Shown here piece after piece: positions 34,801-46,922 of a DNA stretch of 64,000 nt. This DNA is from Rhodamnia argentea (lineage: Eukaryota > Streptophyta > Magnoliopsida > Myrtales > Myrtaceae). Made by a program: the position numbers and the translations under genes. Every line of letters starts with the position of its first letter. Position 1 is the first letter of the stretch. The notes under the pieces were generated by a model. That model was not told the DNA's origin and did not search any database. It saw nothing but the letters and a program-made list of their open reading frames with translations. The stretch is from assembly GCF_020921035.1 (NCBI RefSeq), contig NC_063157.1:8406001-8470000 (forward strand), written 5' to 3'.

Positions 34801-35805
34801 TTAGTGAATCCACTCTATATGTTAAGAGGTTAGTATCCGACTTAGTGGTGGTGTCTCTTTATGTAGATGATATGCTGGTGACAGGAAATAATAGTGCTCA
34901 GATTATTGCATTTAAGCAAGAGATGATGAAGATGTTTGAAATGACTGATCTTGGTGAGATGTCATATTTTCTAGGGATGGAGATTAGGCGGACTCGGAAT
35001 GAAATTTTTATCCGTCGGAAGAAGTACTTGAAGGAGATCCTGAAGAGATTCAACATGGAGGAGTGCAAGAGTATGAGTACTCCAATGGGTCGGAAGGAAA
35101 AGTTTCAAAAGAAGGATGGATCAGAACCTGCAGATGAAAGAGTTTATAGAAGTTTGATCGTTTGTCTAATGTATCTCACTGCAACTAGGCCGGACATCAT
35201 GTTTCTTGTAAGTGTCTTGTCTAGATTTCTTAATTGTGCAAGTCGGTTGCATAAGATAGCTGCAAAGAGGGTGTTGAGGTACTTGAAAGGTACTCTTTCA
35301 TATGGAATTAAGTTCCGCAAAATTCGGGAGTTTAAGTTGCGGGTGGGTATTCGATAATGATGGGCGGGATCGAGTGGATGATATGAGGAGCACTTCAGGT
35401 TATTGCTTTACATTTGGGTCGGCATGCTTTTCCTGGTGTTCAAAGAAGCGGGAAATAGTAGCACAATCAAGCTATGAAGCTGAGTTTATTGCAGCTATTG
35501 CGGCTGTGAATCAAGCATTATGGTTGAAGAAGGCGATGGATGATCTGCATTTGGTGCAAGAAGAAGGCATAGAAGTATTTGTGGACAATCAAGCTACTCT
35601 GGCCATTTCACGTAATCCAGTATTTCATGGAAAAACAAAGCATTTTAAGGTCGGGTATTTCTTCTTGAGAGAAGTGCAAAAGGCTGGAGAGGTGAACCTG
35701 GTGTCTTGCAGTTCAGAAAATCAAATTGCAGATATATTCACTAAGTCGTTTCATGTTGGTCGATTCGAACTTCTCGGGGCAAAGTTAGGAGTGTGCAGCA
35801 CTTGA
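31894..35805 (+). pseudogene. Copia gag-pol remnant with frame breaks
   Basis: Polyprotein coding region in pieces. Gag starts near 31894 (PPVFDGENYQAWAVRMQAYL) and shifts frame near 32130. It carries a CCHC knuckle (CRKCHKLGHIEKFC) at about 32740-32785 and a stop at 32804-32806. Protease (WLVDSGCTNHM) begins at about 32893. The pre-integrase motif HKRLGH at about 33288 is in another frame. Integrase (DLCGP, SDNGTEY, SPQQNGVNERKN) spans about 33465-34060 and then shifts. Reverse transcriptase (KARLVVKGYAQ, RLDVKSAFLNG, SLYVDDMLVTG) lies at about 34400-35330. A break or deletion near 35330 precedes RNase H (STSGYCF, VAQSSYEAEF, QIADIFTKSF), which ends at 35805. At least four frame disruptions make it non-functional. 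Confidence 0.93.
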
Positions 35806-35818
35806 TCCAGGAGGAGAG

Positions 35819-36174
35819 TGTTGATGCATCAAGGTTGCACGATCTATTTTCTGTTGAGTCGGTTTGTTAGAGTCCTATTTTGTAGGGTCGTTTAGTTGCA
35901 TGTCATCTATTCTGTTAGTTTGTTGCAGATTTATTCTATTAGTTTGTTGCAGATTTATTTTGTTAGTTTGTTGCAGATTTTTATGGATCAAGCAATCTGT
36001 TGCTTAGTGGGTAACGTGTGTTTAGTGGGCAACAAACAAAGTTGTAGTATGTACTTAAGTATTTTTCAGTTTTCTGAATAAAGTGAAGTAGTTTTTCCTT
36101 TCCATACATTCTACTTGCTGCAAATACATAGCTTTTGCTGTCAATTCTTCTTTTTGTTCTTTGAGAAAACAACA
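35819..36174 (+). repeat. 3' LTR of the copia element
   Basis: 356 bp, same ends and same three 23-bp internal repeats as the 5' LTR, followed directly by the target duplication GCTTT. Confidence 0.95.
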
Positions 36175-36806
36175 GCTTTCACTTGTGATTCTTCAATATG
36201 GTTCTTCTTGTTCCATGTATAGACCAAGAACATATTGACGGGTCTCTTGTTTTTCACTCAATTAGCAAATGTTGGGTTTAGGATTGGGGGTCGAGGGTCG
36301 AGGCTTGAAGATGCACAAGGTCTGCTCGTGCAAGGACAGAAAAAACTGATCGTTGTTTCGTGTCGTCTGTTGTCGGGTCCTCCCCAGGACTGACGCCTCA
36401 AAAACATTTGAATTATTGTTACGGCACGAACCCAACTTACGTTAAAGCATAGAAAAGGCTGAGCAACTAGGACTTTTGGAGGGAAAAGCAATTTTTGCCT
36501 GGCACTTTAGCTCAATCCAACGTGAAAAGAACCACGAGAAAATAGATTGCGTTATACTTTTTCTTTCACTTCCATTTTTGTTTCTTAGATTACACAATGA
36601 CACAGACGTGAAGCGATCGGGAACCTGCACAGAATTGTTCTCTCATGCACACAACAGAAAGTAGAGACTATGCACTTTAAGCAGGCCAATCTTTTAGCTT
36701 GAACCAGCAGAAGCAGATGCCTATCAAGACATCTGTTAAAGTCGCAAACAAAGATGACGTCACTGTGGAAACAAGTTCTTGGACTGGAAGAGACACTACC
36801 GTACTT

Positions 36807-39125
36807 TCAACGGAGCGTCCCCACCGCCTTCTTATATGTGTACCACCTCGCTATCAAGAGAAAAGCTCCCAAGTTGATCACGCTGAGGACCGCCAAGAGC
36901 CAAAAGAAGTATTGGAGGTGACCGTAGTTCAGATTGTCCGGTATCCATCCCAGCTTCCCGTGTCTCGTACTAATTCTTGTGACAATAGTCACAAGGAGCG
37001 AGCTCAAGTAGTTTCCGAGTGCATTTGTGGTGAGCTGGAGAGCAGAGCACATGCTCCTCATGGCATCGGGCGCTTGTTCGTAGAAGAACTCCAATTGCCC
37101 GATGAAGGTGAACACTTCTGCACAACCGATGAGGAAGTACTGGGGGACCTGCCAGAATATTGACATCGGTACGTACTCATAATTGTAGTAGTCATGCCTC
37201 CTTACCATCTTAAGTCTAACCACCTCTAGTATTGCTGCCGATATCATGGCGAAGATGGATATGAAGAGGCCGATCCCCATTCTTTGCAGTTGGGTTAAAC
37301 CGCTTTTGTGACCCGTGAATCGCCTTGCCACTGGAATAATGATGCGGTCATATATAGGGACCCAGAATAGGACACTGAGGGTGTCGAAGATGGCGAGAGA
37401 GGCTGCTGGAATTTTGAAACTAGAGTTTCCAACATGAGGGTCCATAGTATAGCCTTGTAAAACAAACAAGGTACTCATCTGGTTGTACACAGTAGCAAAG
37501 ATGATTCCGGTGGCCCATACAGGAAGCAGCCGTATTATTGCCTTTAACTCCTCCACTTGGGTGACGGTGCACAGCCTCCATGGAGTCACGGGTTCCTTAA
37601 TGTGATCGGTTTGTGTTTCCACAGCAGCTTTGTCAAAGAAACTGCAGGGTTAGAAAATGTGAAGAAAGTAATGTTAGGACAAGCGAGTGTGCTGAAGGAT
37701 TTCTTGAAATGTAAAGTATCCTAACATAATTAAACAGTAATGGATGAGAGTTAAAATTTGTATCCTAACTCTCTTGTAAACAGCAGTATAACCTTGGAAC
37801 TAACAATCATGAAATTGTGCTGGATGATTAAGAAACACGTTGGAACTGCTCACTTTCGACCAACTCAGGTGACCGACTAATTTAATCTGAATAAATTGAG
37901 GAATCCTGATCTAAGCATGGTTGAACAGTGCATTCACACAAACGCAATTTGAAGCTCTAACCTCAAATCTTGGGTATGATCAAGCTTGCGGCTTCCTTTG
38001 ATTGAAGACTCGGCATCTGCCGTCTCGTACAGTAGAGACTTGTCAGCAGGTACTTCCACTCGATATTTTTTGAAGGATGCCACCACCACCTGACAGAGGC
38101 GTGTGAGGGGGCTCCCTCCAGGTTTTTGGTTACGATAAAGGCGCGTGCCCGAAAAGAAAGTACATACTGCAATTGCCATTGTAGCCGCTGGAATGCCGAA
38201 ACCCAATCCCCAACCCACATTGTCTTGTATATAGACCAAAACAGAGGAAGCAATGAGTGCGCCTATATTGATTGAGAAATAAAACCAGTTGAAGAAAGAA
38301 CCCTTGCGTTTCTTCTCAGCCTCATCAGCATCGTCAAATTGATCGGCTCCGTAGGATGAGACACAAGGCTTGATCCCTCCAGTCCCCAGGGCTATGAGAT
38401 AGAGTGCTATAAAGCACACCGCACTTTGGATATTCGTAGCATGACAATTATCTTTCCCTGTACAGCTCGGCTTTAGTCCAGTGACTGATGCCGAGAGCGT
38501 CAGCAGTGTCATCCCCTGTGTATAATGATATATAATAAGTAAACCTTGCTGAATCTTAGTTGATTGTAAACAGTATGCTATTGGTTCTAGTTGGTGAGAT
38601 ATCTTTGTGAATGTACAACAAAGAAATGCGGAACCCCCAATTTGTGCAGACAAAATGTGCAGGTTGATTATCAAGTACTCAGGAGAGGAAAGATATGTAA
38701 TGTCACTTACAAAAACATAGATAATTGAGAAGCATGCTATAGTCCAATATCTCCCAAGATAGGCATCGGCGATAAAAGCTCCAATCAAAGGAGTGATGTA
38801 GCACGTTCCTCCCCAGTTTGAAACATTGTTAGAAGCGGTCGTACTGTGTTGATGCAATCGGAGCTTAAAGTAAAGCACCAGATTGGTGCTCATGCCATAG
38901 TATGCCAGCCTTTCACAACATTCATTGCCTATTGACAAGACAAAGATAACATAAGCATATTCTTTCTGTGAATAATAATGTTCAATTGAGCTCTTTAAGG
39001 AAGTGGTTGTGAGAAGTACCTAGAATAAAGGGGCAGGCCTTCCACGTTCCAGTTTTCTCTTTGTTGGCAGGGTCGCCTTTGTAGTCCACCGTTCCATCTT
39101 TCGTGTAGACATCGTCTTCCCCCAT
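36807..39125 (-). CDS. NRT1/PTR family 8 peptide transporter, copy B
   Basis: Tandem paralogue of the gene at 24754-27138 with the same exon structure: 39125-39020, 38928-38711, 38515-37962 and 37641-36807; 570 residues. It starts [20 protein letters not shown]. All NPF8 signatures are present: [59 protein letters not shown] and ALGNYLSS. At the three positions where copy A deviates, this copy keeps the family residue, so it is the better candidate for the ancestral transport function. Predicted role: proton-driven di/tripeptide uptake at the plasma membrane or tonoplast; the location cannot be read from the sequence. Confidence 0.95.
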
Positions 39126-40619
39126 GTGGTTTTGGCACTTCTCGTCTATGCTTCGATTCGTCTCGATTTGGCTTCTCGACAAATGGTTGCTGAAGCTATA
39201 ATGTCTTCAGGCTGCAGTAGAGAAGCACGATTCACATAAAGTCTTTCTGCCTTCATATCTCCACAAAGGCGAAATCACTTTAAGTTCCATTTGCGAGAAA
39301 GCAACAAATCAAGAACTGCGGTCAGGATCACCATTTCAAAATTCACTAAGGGAATGAAAATTTATGCTCTTTTTAAGGTGGATTTGTGATGTAAAAATTT
39401 ATTTGTGTCCGGTCTACCGCACCGGCTTATATATTACTTAATCCCAGTCCTAATCTTGGAAATGGACCAGTAAACAGCACCATCACTCATGAAGCAAAAC
39501 AGCAAAGTACTACAACTTCAGAGGCAGACCTGGCAGAATGCAAATAGTTATTCAAATCCAATCCAGTTTAACAAGTGTAAATAACTAACTAAGCCCGACA
39601 TAATCACAAGTCGAGCCTGCATAAATAATCGACTAGAAGTAAATAATACCACGAGAATCTTCAAAACCAATATCACAATTTGGCGAGCGAGCGAGCTCAA
39701 TTGCTGCTCTATACTAGCACCCTAACTCCCGATGCTTGTGACGAGCATTTGTGGCCACATAAAGGGGATGATGAAGATCAGACGCTCTAACTTGACTTTC
39801 TAAACAATGGCGATTGGGCTAATGGAGCACAATCCAGTCAGCACAAGTATTGTCGATCTTTTACTACTCTTTCAAGAGTTTGCAGCGCGAAGGAACTTCC
39901 GTGTGATCGTGAAAGTCGGCTAATCAAGAGTGCGCCCGCACAATTCAACCCACTGGTTCAACCCAGCTACAGTGATCAGCTCAAGATGTGGCTGGGAATG
40001 ACGCACGAGCGCTCACAGAACTCGAAGCTCAAGAACGGGGAAGTCAACCCACGAGTCCTTGACTGTCCACGACTGACGCAAGACAGCGCAGCTCATTTGC
40101 TCACAGGACCTGCAACTCTCGACCAACAGCTCGCCCATAAGAAGAAAACAGCGAAACGGAAAAAAACCGAAACGCTTGGCGAGGTCATGGTCTCGAGCTC
40201 AAAAGTGAAGCAAAGACAGAGCAGCCCATGGAGAAGACTCGAATCTTACCCGCACGTCGAGCTTCGTCGTCGCGTTGCACGGTGCTCAGACAGAGAGAGA
40301 GAGAGGAATGCTCATCAGCGGCCGGAGATTCTCCTGCGACGGGGAGAGCGAACAAGACGGTGGTCGTTTTGAATCGCCCCACCAGCGTTGTGAACGAGGG
40401 AAGGAGCTTTATAAGCGCAGACCGTTTTGCTCGCGCTCGCAGACAAGTCAGCTTTGCTTTCCCGAGCAATGTGCCTTTCCGCATTATCTTTTAATACTTC
40501 ATTTCACATTGCCTCTCCGTGACGTCTGGCTTACCATTGATGCGACCCTTTTCTCACCTTAGGATGATAGCTGTGTGGACCTGTAGAAACGGCTGTTCAG
40601 GAATGAATCTTTTGGACTC

Positions 40620-40700
40620 ATACGGATTTAAGACATGAATTGCTATAATTATTAATTATTATTAATTATTATTATTTTGCATCGTGTGAACACGAGAAAA
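40620..40700. repeat. ATTATTA-rich microsatellite
   Basis: Runs of AATTATTAATTATTATTA at about 40638-40675 within an AT-rich spacer. Low-complexity sequence only. Confidence 0.6.
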
Positions 40701-41300
40701 TATTAATATTTTGAAATTTGAGATTTGGACCGCTAAAGATACCACCACCATTATTCTGTTTGCCCTTGTCGCCGTCATCATTTCGGATTCCATCAACTAG
40801 GTCACTTTCTTGCCAATAAAAAAAAAAAAATGCCCAGAGAAAATTCTAACCCAATTTGGATTCCGTTGGCTCATTTCTTGATGTTTCCGAGGGCCAAAGA
40901 AAAAAAGAAGAAGAGAGAGACGAAGAAAAGGAGGAAAACAAAAAAAAAAACACTCGTTGGCTGATCCGGTGGATTGGTGCGAGAGCGTGTCGTGTTTGGA
41001 AAGCTCGTGCGATACGATTCGAGCTCCCGAGCGAACGCGCGATCCACCGTTGATGCGTGATCCATGTTCGGACAACGAGCAGGGGGGGGACCAATCTGGG
41101 CGGAACTTTGCATAGTTCCGCCGGTGAAAGTCAGACCAGACGATGAAGAAGCGGCCGGTGAAAGTCGGGCGCGCTCCTTTTGGACCTGTCTGAGGGTTGA
41201 GGACGATGTCGTTTTGGACCGCAGAAAAAAAAAAAGGCAAACCATGTCTCTGTGGACTTGTCCACCTCTCGCCTCTGTCTCTGTCAAAGCAAGGAAAGTC

Positions 41301-42509
41301 GAAACATGAAACAAATTATATAATTTTAATCTAAAATGTAACTTGATCTTTAATTTTAGCTCCAAAAAAAATCCGAATATGACGTTGCACGTTGGGCTAA
41401 AGTTTAGAAATCGTATCGAATAAACTAAAAATTCATGAATCACGTTATACAATGGGCTAAAGTTCGGGAATAGTGCGTGCCATTATCCCGTCCAATCAAT
41501 AATATGTTTGTAACTTGGAAAATGAAGTCGGAAATTCTCTGGGTCATCTCCTAGCTTTAACACCTTAGTCGCAATTTTTAAACGGCTTTCACACTGTATA
41601 AACTGATTCATTCACACACTCGATAGACGTACATAGATTTTGCGATTTTTGACTTAGTCCAATTGTGATTTTCTTGAATATTCAACCGAGCAAAAAAGGC
41701 CAAGAGAATCGGCGGAATTTGAGATCGGGGCCACGATGTTGATGTGGGATGTGCTCCTCTCCTGTGGTTTTGGACCATCTTATGAGATAAGGGTGATTAG
41801 AAAGCGACGTAATCAGACATTAATGCGGTTTAATTAGTGGGGGACTTGCTGGAGCCGGTTGCTCCCTTTAGGAGTCTCCCTTAGCCTTGAGATTGGTACT
41901 ACTTCGACTATTCTATGCTTTGTTGTGTGTCTACAATGTAAATTGTTAAATGTTTAGCCGAGTAACGTAGAACTTGAAAGAGGGACTGCGAGTCGGAGCT
42001 GCTCCTCATCTGATTGAAATTCTATTTTGCTGTCAATGGCCCCAGGTCAACTTCAGTTGCCGACTATTGGGTAGGTAAGAACAGTAGCCTCCTATGCCTG
42101 AAGTCATGAAGGGAAAGTTTCGGCTTCCTACTAGATCGACCTGTGCTTTGCACAGAATCAATCAGCGGACATGTTGACCTAGTACCCCTAGTTCTAACTT
42201 GCATATTCGATGACTAATCACCCGTAATGCAACCATTCAATTTATTATGCTCCTTAAAAGGAATGGGACGAACCTAGAACTAGAATGGAATATATATATA
42301 TATATATATATCACGGAGAAGGTATTTCATATGATGATTTACCTTATATAACAGTGTCACAAGGTATAACAAGCCTATAAAAAGTAAGTGATTCTAAGAT
42401 TCAAACGTTGGTAGGCCGACGTGAGCATATCATTCGACTGTAATTAGTTGATTCCACCTCATCAGCCGCATCAGCGTCGTGTGAAGCACCTTTACAGGAC
42501 ATAGAATAT
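41301..42509. repeat. Gene-free; diverged direct repeats, first set
   Basis: Two blocks have later partners in the same orientation. 41555-41880 (AACACCTTAGTCGCA, GCGGCCACGATGTTGATGTG-like, TTAATGCGGTTTAATTAGT) pairs with 43910-44225. 41950-42480 (GGAGCTGCTCCTCATC, GTAACAGTG-like, AAGTGATTCTAA) pairs with 45565-45990. An (AT)n run lies at 42291-42310. No gene was recognised. Confidence 0.65.
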
Positions 42510-43063
42510 GGGAGAATCACCAAAATCCTAAACTTATTGCAATTGTGCCAATTCAATTCGTTTTTTTTTTTTTTGCTAATTCAGTCGTAAAATTTTTGTA
42601 ATTGTGCCAATTTAATTCATCAAATCAAGTTTGGCTGGCCGGCGTTGACGTGAATGTCGTCCAGCATTGGCCTTTCGGCAACATAATAATCTAATTTTTT
42701 TATTTTCTTTTTCTTCCTTCTTTTTTTTCTTCCCTCTTCATTCTTTGGCCAATTGCCAGCGACCTCGCCCAGCCTGCCCATCTCTTGGCTATAGGAAGAG
42801 GAGGGAAGGAAAAAACAAAAGAAACAAGAAAAAGAAAAGAAAAAAAGGAAAAAGAATATAAACTAATAAAAAATTAGATTATTATGTCGTTGAAAGGCCA
42901 ACATCGGCAGGTCCACGTCAAGACCGGCCGGTCAAAATTGGTATGATGAACAGAATTAAGCACAATTACAAAAAGTTTAGGACTCAATTGGCCACAAAAA
43001 AAAAATTTAAGATTGAATTGATACAATTATAGTAGATCTAAGACTTTTTTGATAATTTTCCCC
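42510..43063. mobile_element. MITE with long terminal inverted repeats, about 554 bp
   Basis: The left arm starts GGGAGAATCACCAAAATCCT; the right arm ends ACTTTTTTGATAATTTTCCCC, its approximate reverse complement. The inverted similarity extends about 200 bp inward, for example GGCAACATAATAATCTAATT at 42675 against AATTAGATTATTATGTCGTT at 42874. There is no coding frame. A related but shorter copy is in laccase intron 1 (60385-60605). The target duplication was not clear. Confidence 0.75.
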
Positions 43064-44289
43064 ACATACTATATACATCATAGGGTACCTTAACATATGC
43101 TAACTGTTGAAGAAGATAATCCTCATTGGTTACCCCAGAGGCTTCCCTGTATTTTCCGACGGTAGACTTGTGGTTGGACAAAATACGACTATGATCTTAT
43201 GATGTTAAACCGGTCCTGTGGTCTTGTCTCGACACGACATTATGCGGATATTGGACGCACATTGTACCTTTTAGGCAAGTAAGAGATACACCTATTTGAT
43301 TTCCCTGAGTTCGTTTACAATCGATTCAATAATCATCTATTTGGATATTATCAAATGAAAAAAAAAAAATTTCTAACCACAAATACATAAGAAAATGTAC
43401 AAGTCTTAAGATGGTGATTGTCAATTCACTTCATACACAATCACAAGCATCTGCCCCCCCGCGTCTCCGGGTGTTATAAAAATCCAAGCTTTACCAGATA
43501 AAAGGTCGTTAACACCACGAGATCGGTACATAACGCCGAAGGACAAGTAGAGCAGGTAAGTCTGAAGTCCACCGTCCAGTGGATATGGAGAACAGTTACC
43601 AAAATCTATCCGAGAATTCAGGGATAGAACGTACGAAAGTAACTGCTACCAACAATTGCACATTGTACCTAGCTATAAATAGTCGGAGACGAATACATAT
43701 CAATTTTACCCTACAATTTACTTTATTTGCTTTACTTTCATTGCACCTATCTTTATTGTTCAATTTATCTTTAAGTCGCACATTTACTTCCTGTCCGGAA
43801 TCGCCACAAGAAACCGATTAAACATCAAATTCGAAGCTTGACGCCTTCGTTGAAAGATCTTTTGTCGCGAACATTTCCGGCGAGAAATCCTTGTTCTTAG
43901 TGCTCTAAATCAATAGTTTAACACCTTAGTCGCAGTTGGAGCGGCTTTCATGCTGAATGGATCGATTCATACGTAATTACGTGTATTGGGTCGATGTGTG
44001 GTTTTATGATTGGACCGATCCGATCGTATTGTCTTGAATAATATTCAACCGAGCAAAAGGCTCAGAAGATGGGCGGAATTCGAGCTCGCGGCCACGATGT
44101 TGATGTGGTGTGCGTTTTGCTTTTGTGGGGTTTAGACTATCTTATGAGTTAAGGCTGGATAGAAAAAGATGTACTCAGATGTTAATGCGGTTTAATTAGT
44201 CGGGGCTTGCTCGAGCCTCACGTTAAGGCATAGAAAATAAGACTCGCATCGTGTCTCGCTCTAGTCAAACTCTAGCTACCTAGCATATT
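43064..44289. repeat. Gene-free; LTR-like fragment and second set of direct repeats
   Basis: Stretch 43460-43900 has LTR-like features: a TATA-like CTATAAATAG at 43673, a following pyrimidine-rich tract and GCGAACATTTCCGG. The block at 43910-44225 is the partner of 41555-41880. No gene was recognised. Confidence 0.4.
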
Positions 44290-44585
44290 GGGAGAGCATG
44301 GCCACATTTTTACTTTAGAAATCAACTTATGGTCAGAAATCTATTTTTATACTTCTGCTCCTGAGCAAAAATTGATTTTTTTTACTTCTGGAGAAAAGTA
44401 ATTTTTTTTTACTTCTTCAAGTAGCTCCAAAACTACTTCTTGAACAAAAAAAATGCTATAAAAGTATAAAAAAAAAATTAACCAAATAGATTTTTGCTCT
44501 ATAAATCGAGTTACTAAATAGATTTTTGCTTCAGAAATGCTTTTGGAGCAGAAATTCTACTCCATAAATGTTATCATGCGCGCCC
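44290..44585. mobile_element. MITE family M3, copy 1
   Basis: About 290 bp with ends GGGAGAGCATGGCCACATTT and (right) GTTATCATGCGCGCCC in inverted orientation, rich in 'tagaaatcaactt ... gcttctgg' motifs. Related copies are at 48058-48330 and 54524-54766. Confidence 0.65.
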
Positions 44586-46922
44586 ACTTTTTGAGAGCTC
44601 GGACAAAGCCTAGCTCGCTCTGCCCGCCGGTTAGGTTTAGCTATTGGTTGGCTTTGACTAAGACCCTCACCTCTCGATTCTACGGTTTGTGTGGTTGCTA
44701 TAATTGAATAAGGTGGTTACAAGGTAGGTAATAGCTATTAAGTTGTCTGATTTGAGTACAACTGTTTGATCACATGGACAGCACATTATAAGAGAAGGAC
44801 GACATCAGAATTTACACAAACATCCTTAAACTATAATGATTATCACTTTGATAGTGAATCATGATTCAAGAGATTGATATCCGTATAAATTATCGGATAT
44901 AAAATCTATCATACTAGATATCTATATATATTTTAAGAATTTAGGTGTGATTACGATGAAAAGTAAGCACATAACATCTGATGACATTAAAAACATAAAT
45001 TGTGCTTATTATTTTCATACCAATGTTGAGATTAAATATATTTTATATGTAATTATAATATATTTATGATTATGATTTAAATTTAATCATACTTATATAC
45101 ATATTATTCATTACTTAATATGATCGGAAATATTATGCTAATTGCTATCTTACGAATACTTGTTAATATAATAAACAAAATAAGTAACTATCAAGAGAAC
45201 ATTATTGTTGTTACATCGATGGCTCGACGATTATTTATGTCATGTGTGTCATTCGTATGTTTATAAGTAAATATCATATTATTGCAGTTATCACTCTAAT
45301 AACCAATGTTGAGTGTAATTGAAAATATCATCATATTATGAGTAACATGATAGTGAATCATGCTTATATAGATAGCCAGACCAATAGTAAGCAATTAACA
45401 TTATGCTAATTACCAGAGTTTGAATTTTTTCGACATAACAAATCTAAGGAACTATCAGGACAACATAATTGTTATTACATCAATTGTTATCGCCTATTAA
45501 ATTATTTTTTGTTTACTAATTGTATAAAACGTAATTAAGTCTAACTAATTAAGATTGACGTTATCGTTGTACTGAGTTTGAAAGTGGGACTCCGGGTCGG
45601 AGCTGCTCCTCATCCGGTTGAGATTGGGCTGGGCCTGGATTTTAAGATCACTTGTCCTATGCTAATGGCTGGCCCACAATTCCATTGGACAAATTTTATC
45701 CGAATATCCACTAATATTTCCCAACTAGAAAACAGATGAAATTGTTTACGAAAGGAGATAATTCTAGGAGGGATTTTTTTACGCAACACGTGTCTCAACG
45801 TCTTTTATCGAGTCCCTAACAAAGTTTTGACATTTCATGTGATGGTTACGTTATGTAACAGTGGCGCGTGGTACAACAAGCCAATCAAAAGCGAGTGATT
45901 CTAACATTTTAAGCGCTAGGTAGGACGACACTGAGTATCTCACTCGGCAACGTGATTATTCAATCCCACCATGCCAATCGTACGAGCATGGTATAAGATG
46001 CTTTTACAAGGCTAACACCATACATCGAAACAATCCTCTTTGGTCACCTCGGAGGCATTTGTCATGGGCTAGCAGATTTCGGCCTCGGAATCGGCTTGTG
46101 TAATGCTTGGCGAGCCGAGAAACACCGGGCCATCCTTCCTTGTGATGTTGTCCTCGCATCGGATTGTACTACACCTAGCATAGCTCGGCTCAACGGAACA
46201 TGGAGCGAGAACACACAATCTACTTCAGCACAACAACTAGTTTCGGCCTATCATGGCCTCATCAAGATAGCGGCATTAACTCCCAACCAATTTGTACATG
46301 GGATGCCAACCCCGTTTTTAGAGCTTTTTAGAGATGTAATCTTTCTTTCTCAGAACTCCTAGCACAAACCGTCCCGACGCCACTTCCACGAATCAATTGT
46401 ATCTCTTTGTTGCGCATCCCACACTCTTCATAACGACCATAAGCTCCACTCACAAAGATTCGACGAGTACGAGAGGAGTTGAGATGCGGGACTTTCGGTC
46501 CGTCGCATAGTACATGCGCACAGATGGAGGCCCAAGAACATCTGGCCTGTGAATGATCTTAACCGGGAATGATCCTATGGTGTAAACAAGTGTTTTTTTC
46601 AAGAGATCTAGATAACCCGATGACATAGTAAAAGGTCGGTGCATTTTTCTATCCGTCAACGATAGAACGGTGAATATGTAAATTATGTCTCGCACCTACA
46701 ATAAGCCTAATAAAAAAATCTGCATATTTATGAGTCTTCTCATTATTCTCTCTTCCCTTGTTTATGATGACAGGAATTGAAGCCGACCGAACAAGTCGAA
46801 AGTGAGATTATTCACATAATTCTGTGAGTCCGGCTAGCCTAACGATAGAGGCTTTGTTACAGTAGGAACGATTCAACATCCGCCACAAACTTTTATAGAA
46901 GAAATAGGGAGATTTGTTCCAG
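44586..46922. other. Gene-free, partly very AT-rich
   Basis: 44800-45560 is very AT-rich with many short repeats and no coding signal. 45565-45990 repeats the block at 41950-42480. 46000-46060 (AACAATCCTCTTTGGTCACC, then TCGGAGGCATTTG) resembles 43100-43155. 46060-46400 shows a Ser/Thr/Ala-rich plus-strand frame (46096-46362) that looks like a translated LTR or spacer, not a known protein. Confidence 0.45.

Larger units (their letters stand above)
31445..36174 (+). mobile_element. Ty1-copia LTR retrotransposon, 4.73 kb, defective
   Basis: Two 356-bp LTRs (31445-31800, 35819-36174), both TGTTGATG...AAAACAACA, flanked by a 5-bp target duplication GCTTT (31440-31444 and 36175-36179). The primer-binding site TGGTATCAGAGC at 31802-31813 fits tRNA-iMet. 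The purine tract AGGAGGAGAG lies at 35809-35818, next to the 3' LTR. Domain order is gag, protease, integrase, reverse transcriptase, RNase H, which defines copia rather than gypsy. The reading frame is broken in several places, so it cannot move by itself. It sits in the 3' flank of U2 copy B; the empty site is seen in unit A at about 24238. Confidence 0.97.
30300..41300. repeat. Duplicated U2-NPF8 unit, copy B (with copia insertion)
   Basis: Second copy of the unit at 23150-28860, in the same orientation. After removing the 4.73-kb retrotransposon, the order and spacing match copy A from the GCCGATCGCCAAATAATATT block (30432) through U2, NPF8 and the CTCCTTTTGGACCTGTCTGA block (41175). A poly(A)/AAG-rich stretch at 40825-40960 is specific to this copy. 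Confidence 0.85.
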
